Assembly (NCBI GenBank): GCA_019635635.1 | Contig: JAHBZB010000002.1 | Coordinates: 581,204-645,203, forward strand | Direction of reading: 5' to 3' | Length of the DNA stretch: 64,000 bases | Origin: Xanthobacteraceae bacterium | GTDB lineage: Bacteria; Pseudomonadota; Alphaproteobacteria; Rhizobiales; Xanthobacteraceae | Shown: one piece after another, positions 7,536 through 16,068 of the stretch | Layout: each line of letters opens with the position of its first letter | Numbering within the stretch: the first letter of the stretch is position 1 | Translations under genes and position numbers: made by a program | Notes under the pieces: generated by a model | Told to the model about the DNA's origin: nothing | Databases searched by the model: none | Seen by the model: the letters and a program-made list of their open reading frames with translations, nothing else

Positions 7536-8921
7536 TTATTCCGTTTTTTTGGGCTCGCGCCGGTTCGGATCGAAGTGTTTCTTCAGGCCGCTCCAGCAGT
7601 CGATGTAATCGTCCTGCAACGCGGGCGATGTCGCCGCATACTTGGTGACGCGCTGGCGGAAGCGGGTTTCGAACATGAAAGCGAGCGTGTTCGTGAGCTT
7701 CACGGGCTTGAGTTCGACATTGCTTGCGTGTTCGAACGCGTCCACGTCCGGCCCATGCGGCAACATGGTGTTGTGCAAGCTGATGCCGCCGGGCGTGAAG
7801 CCTTCGGGCTTGGCGTCATAGACGCCGTACACGTTGCCCATGAACTCCGACATGATGTTGCGGTGATACCACGGCGGGCGGAATGTATTTTCCGCGACAC
7901 CCCAGCGCTCGGGGAAAATCACGAAATCGATATTCGCAGTGCCGGGCGTTTCCGACGGCGAAGTCATCACCGTGAAGATCGACGGATCGGGATGATCGAA
8001 CAGGATCGCGCCGACCGGCGAGAAGTGCCGCAGGTCATACTTGTACGGATAATAATTGCCGTGCCACGCAACCACATCGATCGGAGAATGATCGGTTTCG
8101 GTTCTGTAAAGCTCGCCGCCCCACTTCACATAAAGCGTATGTTTGCCCTCGACATCTTCGTAGCTCGCGACCGGGGTGTGGAAGTCGCGGGGATTGGCAA
8201 GGCAATTCGCGCCGATCGGCCCGCGGTCCGGCAAGGTGAAAGCGCCGCCGTAATTTTCGCAGACATAGGCGCGCGCGGGGCCGTTCAACAGCTCGACGCG
8301 GAAGATGACGCCGCGCGGAATGATGCAGATTTCGCCCGGACCGATGTCGATCACGCCGAATTCGGTGCGGAAGCGGAGCGAATTTTCCTGCGCGACGATC
8401 AGAAATTCGCCGTCGGCGTTGAAGAAATGCTCACGGCTCATCGACTCGTTCACGAACAGCATGTGCGCGGCCATGCCGTTCATCGACTCGCAATCGCCCG
8501 CGACCGTGACCGTGCGCAGGCCATTCACAAAAGTGGTCTTCTCCTTCGGCATTTCCATCGGTGACCAGCGAAGCTGGCCGATCGGCATTTCCGTTTCATC
8601 CCGTTCGGGCGCAGTGCGGATGAAGCCCCGGTCGATGCGGGTAAAGCGCGAGGTATGACGCACGCCGGGGCGGACGCGATAAAGCCACGAGCGCTGGTTG
8701 GTCGCCTGCGGCGCGGTGAAAGGCGAGCCGGAAAGCTGCTCGGCATAGAGCCCATAATTCGCCTTCTGCGGCGAGTTGCGGCCGATGGGCAACGCGCCCG
8801 GCAAGGACTCGGTCTCGAACGAGTTGCCGAAGCCGGACATGTAACCCGGAAGAATCGCGCTTTCGATTTCTCCGGCGGGTCTGCGGGATTCTGCGGGTGC
8901 GCTTCTGCGGTCGCTTGCCAT
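7536..8921 (-). CDS. hmgA: Homogentisate 1,2-dioxygenase
   Basis: A 461-residue enzyme that opens the ring of homogentisate with Fe(II) and oxygen to give maleylacetoacetate, the central step of tyrosine/phenylalanine catabolism. The iron ligands match the known human positions: His and Glu in YHRNIMSEF, and His in the PHGPD motif 30 residues later. [12 protein letters not shown] and LPIGRNSPQ near the N terminus are family hallmarks. The start at 8921 has GGGAG about 6 bases upstream. It is the first gene of the leftward operon and diverges from a MarR gene across 101 bases. Only the N-terminal extension of about 25 residues is uncertain. Confidence 0.97.
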   Translation of the reverse strand: MASDRRSAPAESRRPAGEIESAILPGYMSGFGNSFETESLPGALPIGRNSPQKANYGLYAEQLSGSPFTAPQATNQRSWLYRVRPGVRHTSRFTRIDRGFIRTAPERDETEMPIGQLRWSPMEMPKEKTTFVNGLRTVTVAGDCESMNGMAAHMLFVNESMSREHFFNADGEFLIVAQENSLRFRTEFGVIDIGPGEICIIPRGVIFRVELLNGPARAYVCENYGGAFTLPDRGPIGANCLANPRDFHTPVASYEDVEGKHTLYVKWGGELYRTETDHSPIDVVAWHGNYYPYKYDLRHFSPVGAILFDHPDPSIFTVMTSPSETPGTANIDFVIFPERWGVAENTFRPPWYHRNIMSEFMGNVYGVYDAKPEGFTPGGISLHNTMLPHGPDVDAFEHASNVELKPVKLTNTLAFMFETRFRQRVTKYAATSPALQDDYIDCWSGLKKHFDPNRREPKKTE

Positions 8922-9006
8922 GGCGTTCTCCCTTCACGCGATTGCTCGCGGATATCTTTCGATTATTGTTTGCGCGGACATAGCGGTTGCCGCGCACTGG
9001 CTTTCG

Positions 9007-9021
9007 TGTAAACTAGTTACA
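9007..9021. promoter_or_regulatory. Candidate MarR operator at the hmgA/marR divergent promoter
   Basis: A 15-bp palindrome, TGTAAACTAGTTACA, has perfect 5-bp arms (TGTAA/TTACA). It ends one base before the MarR start codon and 86 bases upstream of hmgA. Size, symmetry and position fit a MarR-family site controlling both directions, with autorepression by blocking the regulator's own start region. This is inferred from sequence only. Confidence 0.5.
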
Positions 9022-9022
9022 A

Positions 9023-9511
9023 ATGAAACCAATGTCAAACAACGAAGGTTTCGTGCTGCGGCTCGAGAGTTTTCTGCCCTACCGGCTGGTGGTGGCGGCA
9101 AGCCTCGTCAGCCAGGCGACCGCGCGGACCTATGCCACCAAATATGGAATCGGCATCGCTGAATGGCGCGTGATCGCGCAGCTCGGCGAATTCGGCACCA
9201 TGACCGCGAAGCAGATCGGCACGCGCAGCCACATGCACAAGACAAAGGTGTCGCGCGCGGTGGCAACGCTGACGAAGAAGAAGATGCTCGCCAAGCGCGC
9301 GAACCGCGACGACAAGCGCGAGGCGTTTCTTTCGCTGAGTCCGATTGGGCTCGAGGTCTACGAATCCATTGCGCCTTCCGCGCAGGCGCTGTCGCAGCGC
9401 ATGTTCGGCGAAGTCTCAAGCGAAGATCGCGCCGCGTTCGAACGCGTGCTCGATACCGTGACCGCACGCGCGGCGGCGCTCGCCGATACCGGCGCGGAAC
9501 TGCCGGATTAA
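9023..9511 (+). CDS. MarR-family regulator, probable controller of the homogentisate operon
   Basis: A 162-residue winged-helix protein. The recognition region is MTAKQIGTRSHMHKTKVSRAV at about residues 60-80, followed by the wing with RDDKREAFLSLS, the MarR signature. MarR proteins are usually dimeric repressors released by phenolic or carboxylate ligands. Divergent placement beside hmgA and an adjacent palindrome suggest it senses homogentisate or a precursor. No Shine-Dalgarno precedes the ATG at 9023, and the ATG at 9032 is an alternative, so translation may be leaderless or weak. PaiB follows after 3 bases. Confidence 0.88.
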   Translation: MKPMSNNEGFVLRLESFLPYRLVVAASLVSQATARTYATKYGIGIAEWRVIAQLGEFGTMTAKQIGTRSHMHKTKVSRAVATLTKKKMLAKRANRDDKREAFLSLSPIGLEVYESIAPSAQALSQRMFGEVSSEDRAAFERVLDTVTARAAALADTGAELPD

Positions 9512-9514
9512 ACA

Positions 9515-10156
9515 ATGCTCTATAATCCGCCTGCGTTTCGCCAAACCGATCTGCCTGCCCTGCAGGCGCAGATCGCAACTTCCGGCTTGACCACGCTGGT
9601 TTCGGTCGGCGCGCAGGGACCGATCGTGAGTAATCTTCCGATCGTGTTCGATGCGAGCGCGGGACCTTATGGCGTAATCGCGGGACATCTCGCCCGCGGC
9701 AATCCGCAATGGCGCGAGAGCGATCTTTCGATTCCGGCAATCGCGATCTTCATGGGCGCGGACGCCTACGTCTCGCCCGGCTGGTATCCGTCGAAGCAGG
9801 AACACGGCAAGGTCGTGCCGACCTGGAATTATTCGATGATCGTCGCGCGCGGGCGGCTCGAAATTTTCGAGGATGCCGACACCTTGCGCGCGCAGGTCGA
9901 GACGCTGACGAAGCGCTTCGAGGCGCGCTTCGAGAAGCCATGGCAAGTTTCCGACGCACCGGAAGATTACGTCGCACGCCAGATCAAGGGCATCGTCGGG
10001 ATCCGGCTTCACGTCGAAAGCCTCGAAGGCAAGGCGAAGCTGAACCAGAATAAACCCACCGCCGATCAGGAAGGCGTCGCCGCCGGGCTTTCGCCCTCGC
10101 CGCGCACGGCCGACCGCGAAGTCGCGGAAGCCATGCGTGAGCGCCTCAAGCGCTAA
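9515..10156 (+). CDS. PaiB-family FMN-binding protein
   Basis: A 213-residue member of the PaiB/FMN-binding negative transcriptional regulator family (split-barrel flavin fold). Signature segments are MLYNPPAFRQTD at the start, GVIAGHLARGNPQW near 50-65, and GADAYVSPGWYPSKQ followed by VPTWNYSMI near 83-112. Bacillus PaiB was described as a repressor, but many homologues may be flavin or heme enzymes, so a regulatory role is not assured. It begins 3 bases after the MarR stop and is probably co-transcribed with it. No DNA-binding motif is visible. Confidence 0.85.
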   Translation: MLYNPPAFRQTDLPALQAQIATSGLTTLVSVGAQGPIVSNLPIVFDASAGPYGVIAGHLARGNPQWRESDLSIPAIAIFMGADAYVSPGWYPSKQEHGKVVPTWNYSMIVARGRLEIFEDADTLRAQVETLTKRFEARFEKPWQVSDAPEDYVARQIKGIVGIRLHVESLEGKAKLNQNKPTADQEGVAAGLSPSPRTADREVAEAMRERLKR

Positions 10157-10158
10157 AG

Positions 10159-10176
10159 CTGTCGTCAAACTGACAC
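10159..10176 (+). promoter_or_regulatory. Candidate Pho box upstream of btaAB
   Basis: CTGTCGT (10159-10165), a 4-base spacer CAAA, and CTGACAC (10170-10176) form a direct repeat with 11-base phasing. It resembles the Pho box consensus of two CTGTCAT half-sites in the same spacing (6/7 and 5/7 matches). It lies 54 bases upstream of the btaA start. Betaine-lipid genes are PhoB-controlled in Sinorhizobium, which makes the match meaningful but unproven. Confidence 0.45.
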
Positions 10177-10191
10177 CGGCCATCCGCTAGA

Positions 10192-10218
10192 CGGAATCGA
10201 AAATCGATCACGATTCCG
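10192..10218 (+). promoter_or_regulatory. Hairpin just before the btaA ribosome binding site
   Basis: An 8-bp perfect inverted repeat (CGGAATCG at 10192-10199, CGATTCCG at 10211-10218) has an 11-base loop and ends directly before the AAGGGA Shine-Dalgarno (10219-10224). It could be a 5'-UTR stem or an operator. There is no T run, so it is not a terminator. Confidence 0.35.
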
Positions 10219-10230
10219 AAGGGATCAGCC

Positions 10231-11460
10231 TTGCCCGGAGAAATTTCCGTATCCGAACGCCTACGGAATGCCGTCGGCTACCGCCGCTCGTTTACTTCGA
10301 CCAACCTGATGAACGCGGTTTTCGCGTCGCTCTTCAAGGGACTGGTCTATCCGCAAATCTGGGAAGACCCAGAAGTCGACATGGCGGCGCTTGCAATCGC
10401 GCCTGGCCACCATATCGTCGCGATCGCGTCGGGCGGTTGCAATGTCCTTTCTTATCTGACCGCCAATCCCGCGCGGATCACCGCGCTCGACCTCAATCCG
10501 ACGCATGTCGCACTGAACAAGCTGAAGATCGCCGCCGCCACGAATTTTCCGACATGGAACGAATTCTACCGCTTCTTCGGGGTCGCGAACGAGAAAGCGA
10601 ACATCGCGGCTTACGACCGCTGGCTCGCGGAACATCTCGACGAGAAGTCGCGCGCCTATTGGGAGCACCGCCGCCTCGGCATCGGCGCGCGGCGAATCGG
10701 CGTGTTCGCGCGCAATTTCTACCGCCACGGCCTGCTCGGCCGCTGCATCGGGCTCGGCCATCTGGTCGCGAAAGCCTATGGCGTAAACCCGCGCGATCTC
10801 CTGCGCGCCCGATCGCTCCAGGAACAGAAAGCCTATTTCGCAACCTCGCTCGCCCCGCTGTTCGATCGGCGTCTGATCCGCTGGGCGCTCGCGCGGCAGT
10901 TCTCGCTGTTCGGACTCGGCATTCCACCCGCGCAATACGACGCGCTTGCGGGCGCCGGAAACGGCAGCATGGCCGCGGTCATCTACGAGCGGCTCGAGCG
11001 GCTCTGCTGCAACTTCAGCCTCGACGACAACTACTTCACCTGGCAGGCGTTCGACCGCGGCTATTCGCGCAACGAAGAAGGTCCGCTGCCGCCCTATCTG
11101 CGGCGCGATAATTTCGAGACGATCAAGTCGCATGCTGATCGCGTGGACGTGCTGAACCGCTCCTTCACCGAATATCTGGAGGCGCAGGCGGATGCTTCCT
11201 GCGACCGCTACGTTCTGCTCGACGCGCAGGACTGGATGGACGACCGGCAGCTCAATTCGCTCTGGCGCGGAATTACGCGCACCGCGAAACCCGGCGCGCG
11301 CGTGATCTTCCGCACGGCGGCGAAGCCGTCGCTCCTTCCCGGCCGCGTCGCGCCGGAAATTCTCGAGCACTGGGATTATCGCGAAGCGGAATCACTCGCG
11401 TTCACTGCGCGCGACCGCTCGGCAATTTACGGCGGATTTCATCTCTATGTCCTCCAATGA
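10231..11460 (+). CDS. btaA: S-adenosylmethionine:diacylglycerol 3-amino-3-carboxypropyltransferase
   Basis: A 409-residue DUF3419/BtaA protein that transfers the 3-amino-3-carboxypropyl group of SAM to diacylglycerol, giving diacylglyceryl-homoserine, the first step to the phosphorus-free betaine lipid DGTS. The SAM-binding Rossmann region is visible near residues 60-95 (VAIASGGCNVLSYL, ITALDLNPTHVALN). The first half carries family segments such as IWEDPEVD. The start is a TTG with AAGGGA 6 bases upstream, and the next in-frame ATG would remove conserved residues. Its end overlaps btaB by 14 bases. A Pho-box-like repeat upstream suggests induction by phosphate starvation. Confidence 0.92.
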   Translation: MPGEISVSERLRNAVGYRRSFTSTNLMNAVFASLFKGLVYPQIWEDPEVDMAALAIAPGHHIVAIASGGCNVLSYLTANPARITALDLNPTHVALNKLKIAAATNFPTWNEFYRFFGVANEKANIAAYDRWLAEHLDEKSRAYWEHRRLGIGARRIGVFARNFYRHGLLGRCIGLGHLVAKAYGVNPRDLLRARSLQEQKAYFATSLAPLFDRRLIRWALARQFSLFGLGIPPAQYDALAGAGNGSMAAVIYERLERLCCNFSLDDNYFTWQAFDRGYSRNEEGPLPPYLRRDNFETIKSHADRVDVLNRSFTEYLEAQADASCDRYVLLDAQDWMDDRQLNSLWRGITRTAKPGARVIFRTAAKPSLLPGRVAPEILEHWDYREAESLAFTARDRSAIYGGFHLYVLQ

Positions 11461-12133
11461 AATTCTCGTGCGCGAAAGCGAAGCGTCCGCCAAAAATATG
11501 GACCGAATGTACCGCTATCAACGGCGCATCTACGATCTCACCCGCAAATACTATCTGCTCGGCCGCGACGAGATGATCCGCGGTCTCGATCCCGCGCCGG
11601 AGACGCGCGTGCTCGAGATCGGATGCGGCACCGCGCGCAATCTCATTCTCGCCGCCAAGCGATTTCCCGACGCGGACTTTTTCGGCATCGATATTTCCGG
11701 CGAAATGCTTCGCACGGCGGAAACCAACATTACGCGTGACATGCTGGAAGATGCGATCGAGGTAGCCTGCGCGGATGCGGCGAGCTTCGATCCGAAACCG
11801 CTGTTCGGCGTCCCGCAGTTCGAACGGATTTTCGTTTCCTATAGTCTTTCGATGATCCCCGCCTGGCGGGCGGTGCTACAGAATGCGCTGACGCTGCTCA
11901 CGCCAAACGGCGAACTGCATATCGTGGACTTTGGTGACCAGCGGGGCCTGCCGGGATTTTTCGCGCGGGCGCTCGGCGGATGGCTTCGGCTGTTTCACGT
12001 GACCCCGCGCGGCGACCTGGAATTGCAGCTCCGGACGCTTGCCGACTTTCATCACGCCGAACTCTGCTTCACGCGCCCGTTTCGCGGCTATGCACAATAT
12101 GCTGTGCTGCGGCTTTCACAGGCCGCTGCTTGA
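11447..12133 (+). CDS. btaB: Diacylglyceryl-homoserine N-methyltransferase
   Basis: A 228-residue class I SAM methyltransferase that adds three methyl groups to diacylglyceryl-homoserine, finishing DGTS. Motif I is VLEIGCGTARNLILAA (about 53-68) and the motif II acidic residue is in FFGIDISGEML. The N-terminal MDRMYRYQRRIYDLTRKYYL segment is typical of BtaB. It overlaps btaA by 14 bases, so the two are coupled. Without the neighbour it would be called only a class I methyltransferase. Confidence 0.9.
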   Translation: MSSNEILVRESEASAKNMDRMYRYQRRIYDLTRKYYLLGRDEMIRGLDPAPETRVLEIGCGTARNLILAAKRFPDADFFGIDISGEMLRTAETNITRDMLEDAIEVACADAASFDPKPLFGVPQFERIFVSYSLSMIPAWRAVLQNALTLLTPNGELHIVDFGDQRGLPGFFARALGGWLRLFHVTPRGDLELQLRTLADFHHAELCFTRPFRGYAQYAVLRLSQAAA

Positions 12134-12164
12134 ATATCCCGCCGCTTCAAGCGATGAAGCAGGC

Positions 12165-12794
12165 ATGCAGCTTTATTCCTACTGGCGCTCGTCGGCGAGC
12201 TATCGCGTCCGCATCGCGCTCGCGTTGAAGGGTCTTTCCTATCAGACCATCGGCATCCATCTGGTGAAGGGCAAGCACACCGAAGCGTCCTTCGTTGCGA
12301 TCAACCCACAGGCGCGCGTGCCCGCGCTGAAGCTCGACTCGGGCGACGTACTGATCCAGTCGCTCGCGATCATCGACTATCTCGACGAGACCTATCCCGA
12401 ACCGCCGTTTCTTCCCGCCGATCCGCTCCTGCGCGCACGCGTGCGCGCCGTATCGCAGGTGGTCGCGATGGACATTCATCCGCTCGGCAATACCGGCCCG
12501 CGCAACTATATGCTCAAGACGCTGAACCTCGATCTGGAGACCGTCGATGGCTGGACCCGGCACTGGATCGAGAACGGGTTCGCGGCCGTCGAAAGAATGA
12601 TCTCGCCGGGGCCTTATTGCTTTGGCGCGCAACCGACGCTTGCGGACATCTTCCTCGTGCCGCAGGTCTTCAACGCGCGGCGCTACAAGGCCGATATGGC
12701 GAAGTTCCCGAAGATCGTGGCGGTGGACGAAGCCTGCCAGAAGCACCCTGCCTTCGCGGCTGCCGCCCCGGCCGCGCAGCCGGATGCGGAATAG
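12165..12794 (+). CDS. maiA: Maleylacetoacetate isomerase (zeta-class GST)
   Basis: A 210-residue zeta-class glutathione transferase. It isomerises maleylacetoacetate to fumarylacetoacetate with glutathione, between the dioxygenase and the hydrolase of the leftward operon. The hallmark active-site segment SSASYRVRIALALKG is at about residues 9-23, and the usual QSLAIIDYLDE thioredoxin-fold segment follows near 65. The start at 12165 (MQLYSYWRSS) matches family length, whereas the frame continues upstream without family-like sequence. It lies 31 bases after btaB on the plus strand, away from hmgA. It may be read through from btaAB or have its own promoter. Confidence 0.93.
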   Translation: MQLYSYWRSSASYRVRIALALKGLSYQTIGIHLVKGKHTEASFVAINPQARVPALKLDSGDVLIQSLAIIDYLDETYPEPPFLPADPLLRARVRAVSQVVAMDIHPLGNTGPRNYMLKTLNLDLETVDGWTRHWIENGFAAVERMISPGPYCFGAQPTLADIFLVPQVFNARRYKADMAKFPKIVAVDEACQKHPAFAAAAPAAQPDAE

Positions 12795-12860
12795 TCACCA
12801 TCATTCCGTCACGTTATTCTGTGTTTTAGCGGCGAATCCACGAGTTTGGCGGCAAGATTC

Positions 12861-14033
12861 ATGGCTCTTGAGCGGCGCAACGGCTTGGCGATGGCGATTC
12901 TCGTAGCGCTGATGGGCGCGGCGGGCGCACAACCCCTGCCGCCCGCGAATATCCCTTCCGCGCCGCCGCCCCCGCCGCAGCAGAATCAGCAGCCGTTCCC
13001 GCAGCAGCGTACCCAGCAGGCGCCGACGCCCAATTCCAGCGCGGTCTGCCAGCGGCTCGAGGCCGCACTCGCCGAAGTGAACCGCGGCCCCGCCGGCGCG
13101 AACAACGACGCGATCTCGCGTTACGAAGACGCGATCGTGAAGCAGCGGCAGGAGCTCGACCAGGCGGTCGCAACCTCGCGGCGTCTCGGCTGCGAGCGGC
13201 GCGGCTTTTTCATCTTCGGCGGCAGCCAGCGTCCCGAGCAGTGCAACGCGCTCGAGCCGCAGATCGACCGCATGCGCGCAAATCTCGACCGCATGCAGCA
13301 GGAGCTGTCGCAGGTGCGCGGCGGCAACACCGACGCGAACTACACGCGCGACCTGCAACGCCGCCAGATTCTCGTGTCGCTGAACCAGAACAATTGCGGC
13401 CCGCAGTATCGCAATGTCGCGCTGCCGCCGTCGCGCCCCCGCGGTTTTCTCGACCGGCTGTTCGGCAACACCGACGAAAATCCGGATGTGGCGCCGAACG
13501 ACATGCCGGAAGGCGCGGGCTTCCGCACCGTCTGCGTGCGCATGTGCGACGGCGCGTTCTTTCCGATCAGCTTCTCGACCGTGCAGTCGCATTTCGGCGA
13601 AGACGAAGCGCTCTGCAAGCGCCAGTGCCCGGCGGCGGAAGTCGCGCTCTATACCTACAATAATCCGGGGCAGGATATTCAGCAGGCGGTCTCGCTTTCG
13701 GGCCAGCTCTACTCGGCGCTGCCGAACGCCTTCAAGTATCGCACCGAATACAATGCGAACTGCTCGTGCCGTGGTCCCGGCCAGAGCTGGGCCGACGCGC
13801 TCGGACAGGATCAGACGATTCAGCGCGGCGACATCATCGTCACCGAACAGCAGTCGAAGAAACTCTCGCAGCCGAAACAGGCGCCGATGACGCCGCGCCC
13901 GAAGAACCAGCCGAATACGTCGCTATTCGAGCCGCCGGTGCCGACGCCGACCTCCGCCGAAAACCCGCCGCTGACGCCGGACGGCAAGCGCAAGGTGCGC
14001 GTGGTCGGCCCGCAGTTCTTCACCGGACGCTAG
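12861..14033 (+). CDS. DUF2865 protein, secreted
   Basis: A 390-residue protein of the DUF2865 family found in Hyphomicrobiales, function unknown. The start at 12861 (MALERRNGLAMAILVALMG) gives a signal peptide cut near AGA-QP. A Pro/Gln-rich linker (about 28-58) follows, then a helical region with AVCQRLEAALAEV, and the cysteine-rich conserved core VCVRMCDGAFFPISF with ALCKRQCPAAEV and NCSCRG. The C terminus is basic and Pro-rich. The core resembles SPOR-like or peptidoglycan-associated proteins only vaguely. It converges with gltX, the two stops being one base apart. A TTG 15 bases earlier is an alternative start. Confidence 0.8.
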   Translation: MALERRNGLAMAILVALMGAAGAQPLPPANIPSAPPPPPQQNQQPFPQQRTQQAPTPNSSAVCQRLEAALAEVNRGPAGANNDAISRYEDAIVKQRQELDQAVATSRRLGCERRGFFIFGGSQRPEQCNALEPQIDRMRANLDRMQQELSQVRGGNTDANYTRDLQRRQILVSLNQNNCGPQYRNVALPPSRPRGFLDRLFGNTDENPDVAPNDMPEGAGFRTVCVRMCDGAFFPISFSTVQSHFGEDEALCKRQCPAAEVALYTYNNPGQDIQQAVSLSGQLYSALPNAFKYRTEYNANCSCRGPGQSWADALGQDQTIQRGDIIVTEQQSKKLSQPKQAPMTPRPKNQPNTSLFEPPVPTPTSAENPPLTPDGKRKVRVVGPQFFTGR

Positions 14034-14034
14034 T

Positions 14035-15381
14035 TCAGGCCATCTCGCCGCGCAGCCGTGCCGATGCGCGCGTGCGGCCGATCAGGGGCAGCAGCGCCCG
14101 CAATTCCGGGCCGTTTTCGCGGGCCGTAAGCGCGATCCGGAGTGGATGGAAGAGTTCGCGGCCCTTCCGGTTCGCAACCGGCTTGATTGCGGCGAGCCAC
14201 TCGTCCCAGACCTTTTCGCCCCACGGCTCGGCGGGGAGCAGCGTTTCCGCAAGCTTGCAGAAGTCGCAGTCTTCGCTCGCGATTTGCGAGGCCATCGGCG
14301 CGGACACGACCGCCCACCATTCTTTCGCATCCGAGAGCCGCGCGAGATTGCCGCGCACGGCGAGCCAGAGTTTTTCGCCGCCGCCGACGCCGAGCGCGTT
14401 CAGGCGATCCGCCACCGAAGCAAACGCCGCTCCATGCAGTGTCTTCGCCGTCAGCGCGTCGAGATCGGCAGGATCGAAACGCGCGGGACCGTGAGAGATT
14501 TTTTTGAAATCGATCTTCTCCGCCAACGCGTCGAGCGTCTGCACCGGCTCGACTGCGAGCGAAGTGCCGGTGAGCACCGCAGCCGCCGCGATCGCGAGCG
14601 ACTCCTGCCCCGCTTCGCGCAGCGACTGGATCGAGAGCGAGCCGAAACGCTTGGATAGCCCCTCGCCGCCCGGCAGCGTCAGAAGATTATGATGCGCGAA
14701 AACCGGCGCCTTGCCGCCGAGCGCATCGAACATATCGAGCTGTGCCGCGGTGTTCGTGATGTGGTCCTCGCCGCGAATGACGTGCGTTACGTTCATGTCG
14801 ATGTCGTCGACCACCGAAGACATCGAATAGAGCCAAGTGCCGTCGGCGCGGGCCACCACCGGATCGGAGAGCGAGGTGGTGTCGATCGCGATTTCGCCGC
14901 GCACCAGATCGTTCCACCTCACCACGCGATGATCGAGCTTGAAGCGCCAATAGGCCTTGCGGCCTTCGCTCTCGTATTTCGCGCGATCCTCGGCGCTCAT
15001 GGTCAGCGCGGCACGGTCATAAACCGGCGGCAGGCCGCGCCCGAGCTGGCGCTTGCGCTTGCGGTCGAGTTCTTCCTCGGTCTCGTAGCACGCATAGACG
15101 CGGTTCATGCCGCGCAGCTTTTCGAGCGCGGTTTCATAGCGCGCGAGCCGCGCCGATTGTTTTTCGGTTTTGTCCGGCGGGATGCCGAGCCAGGCGAGAT
15201 CCTGTTTGATCGCCTCGGCGAAGCGCTCCTCCGAGCGAGCGCGGTCTGTATCGTCGAGCCGCAGGATAAAAGTGCCGCGTTCCTTCCGCGCAAAAAGCGC
15301 GTTCAGGAGCGCGGTTCGTGCATTGCCGATGTGGATCAGGCCGGTCGGGGACGGCGCAAAACGGACGACGGGGCCGGACAT
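14035..15381 (-). CDS. gltX: Glutamyl-tRNA synthetase
   Basis: A 448-residue class I synthetase charging tRNA-Glu, or in alphaproteobacteria with GatCAB also tRNA-Gln. The HIGH-like motif is in FAPSPTGLIHIGNARTALLN (about 8-27) and KMSKS-like LSKRFGS lies near 240. The C-terminal anticodon-binding helices are present but short, as in the GltX2 type. Many alphaproteobacteria carry two gltX copies, and which paralogue this is cannot be told here. The start at 15381 leaves 196 bases to the divergent tadE-like gene. Confidence 0.93.
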   Translation of the reverse strand: MSGPVVRFAPSPTGLIHIGNARTALLNALFARKERGTFILRLDDTDRARSEERFAEAIKQDLAWLGIPPDKTEKQSARLARYETALEKLRGMNRVYACYETEEELDRKRKRQLGRGLPPVYDRAALTMSAEDRAKYESEGRKAYWRFKLDHRVVRWNDLVRGEIAIDTTSLSDPVVARADGTWLYSMSSVVDDIDMNVTHVIRGEDHITNTAAQLDMFDALGGKAPVFAHHNLLTLPGGEGLSKRFGSLSIQSLREAGQESLAIAAAAVLTGTSLAVEPVQTLDALAEKIDFKKISHGPARFDPADLDALTAKTLHGAAFASVADRLNALGVGGGEKLWLAVRGNLARLSDAKEWWAVVSAPMASQIASEDCDFCKLAETLLPAEPWGEKVWDEWLAAIKPVANRKGRELFHPLRIALTARENGPELRALLPLIGRTRASARLRGEMA

Positions 15382-15486
15382 TTCTAAAACTCACGGAATC
15401 GCGGTGCAGGCGAAGCTCTAGGCCAGCAAAGGCCTGACGCGCCATCGAAAAGCGCGCCGGTAACCTCTCATTAAGAAACACACTAA

Positions 15487-15516
15487 TAGGTTGAGTATAT
15501 CGATCTATTTAACCTA
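15487..15516. promoter_or_regulatory. 30-bp imperfect palindrome upstream of tadE
   Basis: A dyad with arms TAGGTT (15487-15492) and AACCTA (15511-15516) is centred on ATCGAT, with 24 of 30 positions symmetric. It lies 62 bases before the TadE start and 106 bases from the gltX start, in an AT-rich stretch. It could be a dimeric regulator's operator for either gene. Confidence 0.4.
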
Positions 15517-15577
15517 GGCGTTATTTTCTCGCGCTACGGTCGCTGCCGTTCCGATCTCGTTCTGTGAGTGCAGGACC

Positions 15578-16066
15578 ATGCCTGAGCAAACCCGGAAGGC
15601 CTCTGCCCGACTTCAGCGGGTCCCGACATGGCGGCGAATGCAGCGCAAGCTGTCTCGTGGCTTCAGCGACCGCTCAGGGGTCGCTGCCATCGAGTTCGCC
15701 ATCGTCGGGCCACTCTTTTTCATGGTACTTTTGGGCGTCCTGATTTTCGCGATCTATCTCGGCACCGTGCATTCGGTGCAGCAGATCACGGCGGAAGCCG
15801 CGCGGGCGACCGTGCAGGGCTTGAGCGAAACCGAACGCGCGGAACTTGCGCAGAACCAGGTCCGCAACATCGTCGGCGGCTATCCGCTGATCGACCCGAA
15901 TTACCTCACGGTGACGGCCGCGACCTCGCAGAACGACGCCAACCTCTTCAACGTATCCATCAGCTACGACGCCTCGCGTTCCATCGTATTCGCATTCGAA
16001 GGCTTGATCCCCATGCCTCCGAAAACGATCGCGCGAAGCGCCGTCGTCCGGCGGGGCGGTTACTGA
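15578..16066 (+). CDS. TadE-like pilus assembly / secreted pseudopilin protein
   Basis: A 162-residue TadE-family protein. After a basic N terminus it has the TadE signature GVAAIEFAIVGPLFFMVLLG (about 34-53), a pseudopilin-like hydrophobic helix following Gly and containing the conserved Glu, then a periplasmic beta-rich domain. TadE proteins are processed by a prepilin peptidase and take part in Flp/Tad pilus assembly. No other tad genes are in the window, so this is a detached tadE-tadG pair, as is common in Hyphomicrobiales. The TadG-like gene follows after 2 bases. Confidence 0.88.
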   Translation: MPEQTRKASARLQRVPTWRRMQRKLSRGFSDRSGVAAIEFAIVGPLFFMVLLGVLIFAIYLGTVHSVQQITAEAARATVQGLSETERAELAQNQVRNIVGGYPLIDPNYLTVTAATSQNDANLFNVSISYDASRSIVFAFEGLIPMPPKTIARSAVVRRGGY

Positions 16067-16068
16067 CA

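Noticed and set aside
15628-16066. Extended N terminus for the TadG-like protein in frame with 16069
   Set aside because: The frame is open upstream but overlaps the TadE gene and reads as Arg/Ala-rich shadow. The ATG at 16069 right after the TadE stop is the natural start.
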